Notes: generated by a model from the sequence alone, not told the origin. A stretch of DNA of 7,983 nucleotides from an uncultured Myxococcales bacterium (GCA_937998045.1 CALKVG010000273.1:1-7983), one strand, 5' to 3'; positions 1-6,036 are shown, numbered from the stretch's first letter. Program-made: numbers and translations.

Positions 1-222
1 CACCACACGTGGCCTTTGGCTAGCGCTTCGGCGCCGGCGCCACGGGGCAGCGCCTCGGCGCCCTCCTCGAGCGCGTCGCACGGGGCTCCACCCGCTCCTT
101 TGGCGCCGGCCTCCGCCAGCGCAGCGCCCCCATCCGCGGCGCCTCCTCCCGCCGTGAGCGAAGACGACCCGAACAACCCTTACAACGCCCCCCGCCCGTC
201 GAGCGAGGCCCCGCCGCTCTGA
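1..222 (+). CDS. C-terminal fragment of a low-complexity Ala/Pro/Ser-rich protein (5' end outside window)
   Basis: The reading frame is open from the first base of the window to a TGA at 220-222, so this is the 3' end of a gene that starts upstream. The visible part is about 73 residues, almost entirely Ala, Pro and Ser, and ends in a more polar tail rich in Asp, Asn and Glu with the motif NNPYNAP. No folded domain, membrane segment or catalytic motif is visible. Such disordered, Pro/Ala-rich C-terminal tails are common on myxobacterial signalling and envelope proteins, but the function cannot be deduced from this piece. A TTG at 16 could in principle start a short ORF, but nothing supports it as a start. 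The stop lies 31 nt before alaS, so read-through into alaS is possible. GC-rich DNA often yields spurious open frames, so the gene assignment is moderately confident. Confidence 0.55.
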   Translation, partial: HHTWPLASASAPAPRGSASAPSSSASHGAPPAPLAPASASAAPPSAAPPPAVSEDDPNNPYNAPRPSSEAPPL

Positions 223-253
223 GCCGTTACGCCATGCTAAGAGCACGGCTGCC

Positions 254-2980
254 ATGACGGTTCGTTCGGCAGCCGAAGTCCGCAGCGCCTTCCTCGACTA
301 TTTCCGCGGCAAGGGGCACGAGGTCGTCGCGAGCTCCCCGCTCGTACCCCAGAACGACCCGACGCTCATGTTCACGAACGCCGGGATGGTGCAGTTCAAG
401 GACGTCTTCGTCGGCAAGGACGTCCGGCCCTTCAAGCGCGCGAGCTCAAGCCAGAAGTGCATCCGCATCAGCGGCAAGCACAACGACCTCGAGAACGTCG
501 GCGTGACGGCGCGCCATCACACGTTCTTCGAGATGCTCGGCAACTTCTCTTTCGGCGACTATTTCAAGGAGGAGGCCATCGCCTACGCGTGGGAGCTGCT
601 CACCGGCGTCTACGGGTTGCCGCGCGAGCGGCTGATCATCACCGTCTTCGGCGGCGCCGACGGGGTGCCCGCCGACGACGAGGCGCGCGCCCTCTGGCGC
701 AAGGTCACCGGCTTTCCTGACGAGCGCATCCTCGGCGTCCCGGGCATCCCGGGAGACAACTTCTGGCAGATGGGGGAGACGGGCCCGTGCGGTCCGTGCA
801 CCGAGATTCATTGGTTCAACGGCGCCGCGCCGAACGGCGTCCCGTACGCCTCCTTCGGCGAGGAGCCGTCGGCCGACGGCATGGGCTGGATGGAGGTGTG
901 GAACCTCGTCTTCATGCAGTTCGAGCGGTCGATCGATGGCTCGGGCCGGGCGCATCTCGCCCCCCTGCCCAAGCCGTGCGTCGACACGGGCATGGGCCTC
1001 GAGCGCGTCACGAGCGTCCTCCAAGGCGTGACGAGCAACTACGAGACCGACCTCCTGCGCGCCTTCGTCGCGAAGGCCAGCGAGATCAGCGGCAAGCGCT
1101 ACCACGGGTCCCGAGGGGACGACGACGTCTCGATGCGCGTCATCGCCGACCACGCGCGCACCACCGCGTTTCTCATCGCGGAGGGCGTGTTCCCCGACCG
1201 CGCCGGCAGGGAGTACGTCCTGCGGCGGGTCATGCGGCGGGCGATCCGCCACGGCCACCGCCTCGGCATCCGCGAGCCCTTCCTCCACGAAGTCGCGCTC
1301 GACGTGACTCGCCTGATGGGTGACGTTTACCCCGAGCTCGTTGCGCGCCGCGACCTGATCGCGAACGTCGCCCGCCAGGAGGAAGTCCGCTTCCGCGAGA
1401 CGATCGAACGCGGGCTGAAGATTCTCGAGGACGAGATCGAAGGTGTCCGCCGCGCGGGCGGGAGCGTCATCCGAGGCGAGACCGCGTTCAAGCTGTACGA
1501 TACCTACGGTTTCCCGCTCGACCTCACTCAGGTCATCGCGCAGGAGCGTGGCCTCACCGTCGACGAGGCGGCCTACGGTCGGGCCCTCGACGAGCAGCGC
1601 TCGCGCAGCGAAGGATCGAAGCTCGGCGAGGAGGCGATCGAGCACGTCTGGCGCGAAGTGGCCGATGCCCTCCAGAAGAAGTCCGCAGCCGGGGTGAAAT
1701 TCGTCGGCTACGAGCGCGAGGAGGGGGAGGGGAAGGTCGTCGCCATCGTCAAGGACGGGCAGCTTGTCATTCGCGCGATGCAGGGCGAAGAGGCCGTGAT
1801 CGTAACCGATCTCACGCCCTTCTACGGGGAGGCCGGCGGGCAGGTCGGCGACAAGGGCGCCATCGAGCGGCGCGGCGCGGAGCCGATGCGCTTCGAGGTC
1901 AGCGACACGCAGAAGCCCGTGCCCGGGGTCTTCGCGCACCACGGCAAGATCACCAAGGGCGGCGTCGCCGTGGGCGACACCGTGCACCTGCTCGTCGACC
2001 ACGGTCTTCGTACCGCGACGCGGCGCAACCACTCGGCCACGCACCTCCTGCACTGGGCGCTGCGGACGGTCCTCGGCGAGCAGGCCACGCAGAAGGGGTC
2101 GCTCGTCGGGCCGGACCGCCTCCGCTTCGACTTCGCGCACGGCAAGGCCCTCACGCGCGACGAGATCGTGCGAATCGAGGATCTGGTCAACGACAAGGTG
2201 CTCGGCGACGCACCGGTCGTCACCGAGGTGCTCCCCATCGACGAGGCGCGAAAGCGTGGCGCCGTCGCGATCTTCGAGGAGAAGTACGGCGACGTCGTCC
2301 GGATGCTCACGATGACGAAAGACTCCGTCGAGCTGTGCGGCGGGACGCACGCGCGATCCCTCGGCGAGATCGGCCTGTTCAAGATCAAGAGCGAGCAGGG
2401 ACTCGCCGCGGGGGTGCGCCGCATCGAGGCGGCGACCGGGATGAACTCGCTCCAGTACGTCCAGCAGATCGAGCAGGTCGGCGCGGAGGCCGCGCGCGCG
2501 ATCGGGACGGGGTTCGACCGCTTGCCGGCGCAGCTCGAACGCCTTGTCGCGGACAAGAAGCAGCTCGAAAAGCAGGTCGCCGACCTGAAGCGGCAGCTCG
2601 CGATGGGCGGCGGCGGCTCTGGCGGCGGTGGAATCGAGGACTGGGTCAAGGGCGCCCGCGAGATCCCCGGCGGCAAGGCGCTGTCGGCGAAGGTGTCGGT
2701 CGGCGATCCGGCAACGCTGCGCGAGGTTGCCGAGAAGCTGCGCGACAGGCTCGGTGAGGCCGTCGTCCTCGTCGGTGCGCCGGGCAAGGACAAGGCGATG
2801 CTGGTCCTGACGGTGTCGAAGGGGCTGACCGATCGTTATCGGGCGGGCGATCTGATCAAGGGGATCGCGCAGATGCTCGGCGGCTCCGGGGGAGGACGTC
2901 CGGACCTCGCGCAGGCCGGCGGTCCGGAGCTCGAGAAGCTCGACGAAGCGCTCGAAAGCCTGTACGCCCGCCTGACGTGA
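254..2980 (+). CDS. alaS: Alanine--tRNA ligase (alanyl-tRNA synthetase), complete
   Basis: A cytoplasmic class II synthetase that charges tRNA-Ala with alanine using ATP and clears mischarged Ser/Gly-tRNA-Ala in cis. At 908 aa it is slightly longer than E. coli AlaRS (876 aa). The N-terminus matches the family start (AFLDYF, NDPTLMFTNAGM), which supports the ATG at 254. Motif 2 lies near residues 62-83, with the ATP-contacting Arg at R71 (QKCIRISGKHNDLENVG). Motif 3 is GMGLER at 246-251. The editing domain carries all four zinc ligands: H593 and H597 (HSATH) and C695 and H699 (CGGTH). A coiled-coil-like segment (about 745-783) and a Gly/Ser linker (785-793) lead to the C-Ala/DHHA1 domain with GGGRPD at 879-884. 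All catalytic motifs are intact. There is no good Shine-Dalgarno sequence; a weak GCTA box sits 14 nt before the start. The gene converges with the next gene across a 2-bp gap. Confidence 0.98.
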   Translation: MTVRSAAEVRSAFLDYFRGKGHEVVASSPLVPQNDPTLMFTNAGMVQFKDVFVGKDVRPFKRASSSQKCIRISGKHNDLENVGVTARHHTFFEMLGNFSFGDYFKEEAIAYAWELLTGVYGLPRERLIITVFGGADGVPADDEARALWRKVTGFPDERILGVPGIPGDNFWQMGETGPCGPCTEIHWFNGAAPNGVPYASFGEEPSADGMGWMEVWNLVFMQFERSIDGSGRAHLAPLPKPCVDTGMGLERVTSVLQGVTSNYETDLLRAFVAKASEISGKRYHGSRGDDDVSMRVIADHARTTAFLIAEGVFPDRAGREYVLRRVMRRAIRHGHRLGIREPFLHEVALDVTRLMGDVYPELVARRDLIANVARQEEVRFRETIERGLKILEDEIEGVRRAGGSVIRGETAFKLYDTYGFPLDLTQVIAQERGLTVDEAAYGRALDEQRSRSEGSKLGEEAIEHVWREVADALQKKSAAGVKFVGYEREEGEGKVVAIVKDGQLVIRAMQGEEAVIVTDLTPFYGEAGGQVGDKGAIERRGAEPMRFEVSDTQKPVPGVFAHHGKITKGGVAVGDTVHLLVDHGLRTATRRNHSATHLLHWALRTVLGEQATQKGSLVGPDRLRFDFAHGKALTRDEIVRIEDLVNDKVLGDAPVVTEVLPIDEARKRGAVAIFEEKYGDVVRMLTMTKDSVELCGGTHARSLGEIGLFKIKSEQGLAAGVRRIEAATGMNSLQYVQQIEQVGAEAARAIGTGFDRLPAQLERLVADKKQLEKQVADLKRQLAMGGGGSGGGGIEDWVKGAREIPGGKALSAKVSVGDPATLREVAEKLRDRLGEAVVLVGAPGKDKAMLVLTVSKGLTDRYRAGDLIKGIAQMLGGSGGGRPDLAQAGGPELEKLDEALESLYARLT

Positions 2981-2982
2981 GG

Positions 2983-3339
2983 CTATGTCGCTTTCGGACG
3001 AGTCCGCGCGAGCCCGGGTTTCGCCGCGGAAGGAGGAGAGGAATCCGCCCGGCCTACGTCGAGGACGCGTTGCCCTTCGCGCGCTGCGTCGATGAGCGCT
3101 CGCACGGCGGGCGCGACCTGCAGCTCGTCGAGCTCGAACTGGGCGAGCGCGGCGGCGAGGAGCGGGATCCGGTCCACCGTGGCCAGCGCTGCGTCCATCA
3201 CGACCAGCGGTTGCCCGTGCACCCAGCACAGACCGCCACGCCCGTGGAGCAGCTTCGTACCAAAAGGCTCCGCCCGCACGGTCACGCCGAGCCTCGCCGC
3301 GATGGCTTCGAGCTCGCCAAGGACGCGCGCCGGCGTCAC
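2983..3339 (-). CDS. Conserved hypothetical protein (118 aa), unknown function
   Basis: A small soluble protein, with no signal peptide, membrane segment or recognised catalytic motif. It begins with an amphipathic helix (ELEAIAARLGVTVRAEPF), then a Gly-rich core (HGRGGLCWVHGQPLVVMDAA), then a helical segment (DRIPLLAAALAQFELDELQ) and a Pro/Ser-rich, basic C-terminal tail. From memory it resembles small uncharacterised proteins of myxobacteria with a GGLC-x-V/I-x-G-x-P core; this is recall, not a search result. Third codon positions are strongly GC-biased, as expected of a real gene. The start chosen is the GTG at 3339-3337. An in-frame stop at 3366-3364 leaves no room for an upstream start. 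A second GTG at residue 19 has a better ribosome binding site (GAGG, 6 nt upstream) but would remove the first helix. A TTTCGC-17-TAGCAT promoter lies just upstream. The gene is divergent from the kinase gene and its stop is 2 bp from the alaS stop. Confidence 0.75.
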   Translation of the reverse strand: MTPARVLGELEAIAARLGVTVRAEPFGTKLLHGRGGLCWVHGQPLVVMDAALATVDRIPLLAAALAQFELDELQVAPAVRALIDAAREGQRVLDVGRADSSPPSAAKPGLARTRPKAT

Positions 3340-3346
3340 CCGCGCA

Positions 3347-3375
3347 ATGCTAGCGCCCCCGGTTCAAGCGCGAAA
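3347..3375 (-). promoter_or_regulatory. Candidate promoter for the small hypothetical gene
   Basis: Read on the minus strand, TTTCGC (3375-3370) is followed by a 17-nt spacer and TAGCAT (3352-3347), which is preceded by GC to form GCTAGCAT. The transcription start expected 6-7 nt downstream would fall at about 3340, directly at the GTG start codon (3339), implying a leaderless or near-leaderless transcript. The same pattern, TTTCnCG-N14-GCTAGCnT, occurs before the gene at 5382. This is a prediction from motif and spacing only. Confidence 0.4.
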
Positions 3376-3466
3376 GTACCCCTTTGTGACAAGCCGCAAT
3401 TCCTGCGAGCTCGGGGGGAGAGGCCCGAAAAGGCAAAGGAGGTCATGGACGTGGGAGGCGCCGGTG

Positions 3467-3479
3467 TGACACCCTGTCA
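3467..3479. promoter_or_regulatory. Small inverted repeat TGACA-CCC-TGTCA, candidate operator
   Basis: A perfect 5-bp inverted repeat with a 3-nt spacer. It lies 29 nt upstream of a further GTGACA half-site (3508-3513) and about 55 nt upstream of the TTATGCTA box before the kinase gene, a position suited to a dimeric regulator. No known regulator is assigned. Short repeats of this size can arise by chance. Confidence 0.25.
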
Positions 3480-3507
3480 TGCAGTTTCCCAACAGGCCGT
3501 CGGAATC

Positions 3508-3540
3508 GTGACAAAATGGTCGTTCGCCTCCCTTATGCTA
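3508..3540 (+). promoter_or_regulatory. Candidate promoter of the kinase gene
   Basis: GTGACA (3508-3513, five of six bases of the TTGACA consensus) is followed by TTATGCTA (3533-3540), a plausible -10 region. The spacer is 19-20 nt depending on the hexamer chosen, longer than the usual 17, so the pairing is uncertain. If used, it gives a leader of roughly 60 nt before the ATG at 3607. Confidence 0.3.
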
Positions 3541-3597
3541 GTTGCGTGGGCGCGGCGGGAGCCGTGATGGAATGACTTCCGGGGACAGGGCGGTGTC

Positions 3598-3601
3598 GAG
3601 G
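3598..3601 (+). promoter_or_regulatory. Ribosome binding site of the kinase gene
   Basis: GAGG lies 5 nt before the ATG at 3607. An in-frame stop at 3565-3567, with no ATG or GTG between it and 3607, makes this the only reasonable start. Confidence 0.6.
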
Positions 3602-3606
3602 CGAGG

Positions 3607-5322
3607 ATGACCGACGGGTCCCGGAGCGGCCTGCCGCCGCTGACGCCAGGCGCGGTCGTCAACGACCGGTACGAAATTCGTCAGAGCCTCGGAAAGGGCG
3701 GGATGGGCGAGGTCTTCCTCGCGTACGACCGCACCACCCAGCAGGCCGTGGCGCTCAAGATCGTGCGCGAGGAGACGCGCATGCCGGGCGACGACGAGGC
3801 GCTGCGTCAGGAGCTGAATTTCGCCCGCTCCGTCAGCCACCCGAACGTGTGCCGCGTGCACGACCTCTCGCCGAGCGGGTACGGGCCCATCCTCGTGATG
3901 GAGTACATCACGGGCCAGACACTCCACACGCACATCCGGCGCAAGAAAGCCCAGGGCGGGTACACGGCCGATGAGTTCCGCCGCATCGCGCACGACATCG
4001 CGTCGGGGGTCGCCGCGATCCACGCGCAGGGGCTCGTGCACGGTGACCTCAAGCCGGGCAACGTCATGGTCACGACCAACCCGGACGGCTCGTTCGGCAA
4101 GGCGATTGTCCTGGACTTCGGCTTTGCGAAGGAGCGCGCCCGAGCCTCCGCCCGCCGCCCCGGCGCACCCCCGGACGGAGGCACGCCCAACTACATGAGC
4201 CCGGAGCGCATTCGATCCGGTGGCGCGAGCCCCGAGGACGACGTCTACGCGCTCGGACTGACGTTGCTCGAGATGTGGACCTGCCGCGTTCCGGAGCCGG
4301 GCTACAAGCCGCGCGCCAAGACGATGCGGCAGCAGATCATGTTCGACGTCCCGGCCGGGCTGTCGATCGACGAGATCAAGCAGGTGTTCCGCGGCTTCTC
4401 GGAGGACCCGCAGCAGCGCCTGCCGGCCCGCCACCTGCGCTTCTTCAACCCCGTCACCCTCACGACGAACCCCATCCAGGTGCCGCGCGAGCGGCTCGAC
4501 CCCGGGCCGCCGCCCGGCCGCAACGCCGCCCAGTCGTTCGTCCCCGGGTCGCAGTCGCTCCTCGCAACGTTCGCCACCAACTCGCCCGAGTTCGTCGGGG
4601 AGCTCGTCGGTCTCGACAAGCCCGTCGTGACCATCGGGCGTCGGACCGACAACGAGATGTGCGTTCCCGAGGCGACGGTCAGCGGGCAGCATGCGCAGCT
4701 CAAGTGGCAGAACGCGACGTGGATCGTCGAGGACATGGGGTCGACCAACGGCACCTACGTCGACCATACGTACGAGCGCCGCAAGACCGTGAACCTGATG
4801 CACGGCGGCGAGGTTCAGCTCGGGGAGCTGCGCTTCAAGCTGGTGAGCTTTGGCAAGGATACGCCGAGCCACAAGCGCGCCCGCGCCTACCTCGCCAAGC
4901 GCGACGGACTGACAGGCCTCCTCTCGCGCGAGCAGGTCCTGCGCGCCCTGGACGAAGAAGCCGGCTTCGCCGACTGGGTCGAAGCCCCGTTGACGATCGC
5001 CCGCTACGAGTTGCGCGGCCCGAACCGCCTGGTGAGCGATCGGCCCACCATCCTCGAGATGCTCGCGCTGCGGCGGGCGGCGACGCGCGTCGTCGAGCTC
5101 ACGGACATGCTGCTCCTCTCGCTCATCGCCGTAACCGCGGGCCGAACGGGGCCGCTGCGCTTCTGTGTGGCGATGGTAGGCCCCGGGCCCCAGGAGGCGC
5201 GCAACCTGGTCGAGCAAGTCGTCGGTCAGGTGCAGGGGATGCTTCCGGAGGGGCTCGAGCTTGCGGCGACCATCGCGCGCTACGAGCCGTCCGGAGGGGT
5301 TCGCGCCCTGGTCGACACATGA
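3607..5322 (+). CDS. Ser/Thr protein kinase with FHA domain and degenerate GGDEF-like C-terminal domain
   Basis: A predicted cytoplasmic signalling protein of 571 aa with no transmembrane segment. Residues about 22-290 form a Hanks-type kinase: Gly-rich loop GKGGMG (29-34), ATP-binding lysine K51, probable helix-C glutamate E69, catalytic loop HGDLKPGN (145-152, catalytic D147), DFG (170-172), SPE (198-200) and a DVYALG segment from D212. The HRD arginine is replaced by Gly, making this a non-RD kinase. Residues about 320-415 form an FHA phosphothreonine-binding domain with GR (344-345), S359xxH362 and GSTNGT (378-383). Residues about 430-565 begin with the DxLTGL motif of diguanylate cyclases (433-438) but show GPLRF (515-519) where GGDEF is expected, so cyclase activity is unlikely. 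The kinase probably phosphorylates its own domains or partners read by the FHA domain. The membrane protein gene 59 nt downstream is a possible partner. The kinase and FHA calls are firm; the GGDEF ancestry is inferred. Confidence 0.93.
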   Translation: MTDGSRSGLPPLTPGAVVNDRYEIRQSLGKGGMGEVFLAYDRTTQQAVALKIVREETRMPGDDEALRQELNFARSVSHPNVCRVHDLSPSGYGPILVMEYITGQTLHTHIRRKKAQGGYTADEFRRIAHDIASGVAAIHAQGLVHGDLKPGNVMVTTNPDGSFGKAIVLDFGFAKERARASARRPGAPPDGGTPNYMSPERIRSGGASPEDDVYALGLTLLEMWTCRVPEPGYKPRAKTMRQQIMFDVPAGLSIDEIKQVFRGFSEDPQQRLPARHLRFFNPVTLTTNPIQVPRERLDPGPPPGRNAAQSFVPGSQSLLATFATNSPEFVGELVGLDKPVVTIGRRTDNEMCVPEATVSGQHAQLKWQNATWIVEDMGSTNGTYVDHTYERRKTVNLMHGGEVQLGELRFKLVSFGKDTPSHKRARAYLAKRDGLTGLLSREQVLRALDEEAGFADWVEAPLTIARYELRGPNRLVSDRPTILEMLALRRAATRVVELTDMLLLSLIAVTAGRTGPLRFCVAMVGPGPQEARNLVEQVVGQVQGMLPEGLELAATIARYEPSGGVRALVDT

Positions 5323-5340
5323 GGCGTGTGCTCGTAGGCC

Positions 5341-5369
5341 TTTCTCGTTGCGTGCCCGCGCGCTAGCCT
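5341..5369 (+). promoter_or_regulatory. Candidate promoter of the TonB-C-like membrane protein gene
   Basis: TTTCTC (5341-5346), a 17-nt spacer and TAGCCT (5364-5369), preceded by GC, match the arrangement upstream of the minus-strand gene at 3339. Predicted initiation near 5376 leaves a leader of about 6 nt before the ATG at 5382, and there is no Shine-Dalgarno sequence. The -10 box sits in the loop of a 7-bp GC inverted repeat (5357-5376). Confidence 0.4.
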
Positions 5370-5381
5370 GCGCGCGCCCCG

Positions 5382-6026
5382 ATGAGCGGCAGTCGCGAGC
5401 CGTCCCAGCCTCCGTCCGATCCGCATGTCCTGGGGCGCTCTGCCGCTGGCAACCTGTTCGCGCACGATGGCGGCTCTTTGCGCTGGCGGTTGGGCGCGGC
5501 CCTCCTCGTCGGTCTGGTCCTCGTGGCGACGGGCCTTTACCTCTGGCGTCGCCCTCACTCGTTCGCCGAGCGGCCGGCCGAAGAGTCGACCTCGGCGACC
5601 GCCGCCGCCATCGAGCCGCCGCCCCCGCCTCCTTCGCCGGACGCCGGCGCATCTCCCCTGACACTGACCGACGCCCGCGTCCTCGGCTGCCACGACCGGG
5701 GACCGCGGGTAACCCCGCCCGAACAGTGCGACCACGTCGCTCCCATCGAGAAGGCGCTCTCGGTGGCGGTCGAGCAGGCCGCCGCCTGCGTTCCCCCGAG
5801 CGCCGGCGGGGGCACGATCGAATACGTCGCCGAAGTGAGCTTCCTCCATCGCAAAGTCAACGTGATGCTCCCGCACGCGGGGCGCTCGGTGCGGGACCGG
5901 AAAGTCCTCCGCGCCTGCGCCGCGGCCGTGCGTGGCGCCATGCAGCTCACCCAACTCGACGGCGTGGATCACCAGCACGCGCAGTACAAGATCGCGGTGA
6001 CCGCCACCTACAAGCAGCAGCTGTAG
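5382..6026 (+). CDS. Single-pass membrane protein with four-cysteine TonB-C/AgmX-like domain
   Basis: A 214-aa protein. A short hydrophilic N-terminus is followed by one transmembrane helix (about 36-55) capped by Arg residues on both sides (RWR before it, WRR after it), then a Pro-rich linker with a six-proline run (79-84) and a C-terminal domain (about 95-214). The layout suggests an inner-membrane anchor with a periplasmic domain. The C-terminal domain has a helix ending in C136, beta-strand segments (TIEYVAEVSF, KVNVMLP) and a second helix with C179. This recalls the TonB C-terminal/AgmX-type fold of myxobacterial proteins, where a cysteine pair occupies similar places. C103 and C116 may form a second disulfide. 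No enzymatic motif is seen. The kinase lies 59 nt upstream and purF 50 nt downstream on the same strand. The start is the only ATG upstream of the TM segment and has no clear ribosome binding site. The gene call is solid; the function is unknown. Confidence 0.8.
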   Translation: MSGSREPSQPPSDPHVLGRSAAGNLFAHDGGSLRWRLGAALLVGLVLVATGLYLWRRPHSFAERPAEESTSATAAAIEPPPPPPSPDAGASPLTLTDARVLGCHDRGPRVTPPEQCDHVAPIEKALSVAVEQAAACVPPSAGGGTIEYVAEVSFLHRKVNVMLPHAGRSVRDRKVLRACAAAVRGAMQLTQLDGVDHQHAQYKIAVTATYKQQL

Positions 6027-6036
6027 CAATCGACGC

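Larger units (their letters stand above)
3340..3606. other. Divergent intergenic region with regulatory-looking sequence
   Basis: This 267-bp gap separates the minus-strand hypothetical gene from the kinase gene and is visibly less GC-rich than its surroundings. It holds the promoter of the minus-strand gene at its left edge, three copies of (T/C)GTGACA at 3385-3391, 3465-3471 and 3507-3513, an inverted repeat at 3467-3479, a promoter-like TTATGCTA box at 3533-3540, and a strong Shine-Dalgarno sequence (AAAGGAGGT, 3435-3443) with no clear gene behind it. A 38-40 codon frame runs from GTG 3451 or ATG 3445 to TGA 3565-3567, but its third-position GC is low for this genome. No tRNA, riboswitch or intrinsic terminator was recognised. 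Confidence 0.5.

Noticed and set aside
446..3229. A 927-codon open frame on the minus strand opposite alaS
   Set aside because: It is rich in Arg, Ala, Asp and Leu with no recognisable motif, and lies antisense to a certain alaS gene. Long antisense frames are expected where third codon positions are almost all G or C.
3465..3481. Possible CRP/FNR-type site (TGTGA...TCA)
   Set aside because: The right half does not match TCACA and the spacing is off; the simpler TGACA-CCC-TGTCA repeat fits better.
4275..5366. Plus-strand 363-codon frame inside the kinase gene
   Set aside because: Arg/Ala-rich shadow in another frame; the overlapping frame carries the conserved FHA motifs.
3538..5664. A 708-codon open frame on the minus strand opposite the kinase gene
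   Set aside because: Low-complexity Arg/Ala-rich translation with no domain, fully antisense to a gene with clear kinase and FHA motifs; a GC-bias shadow.
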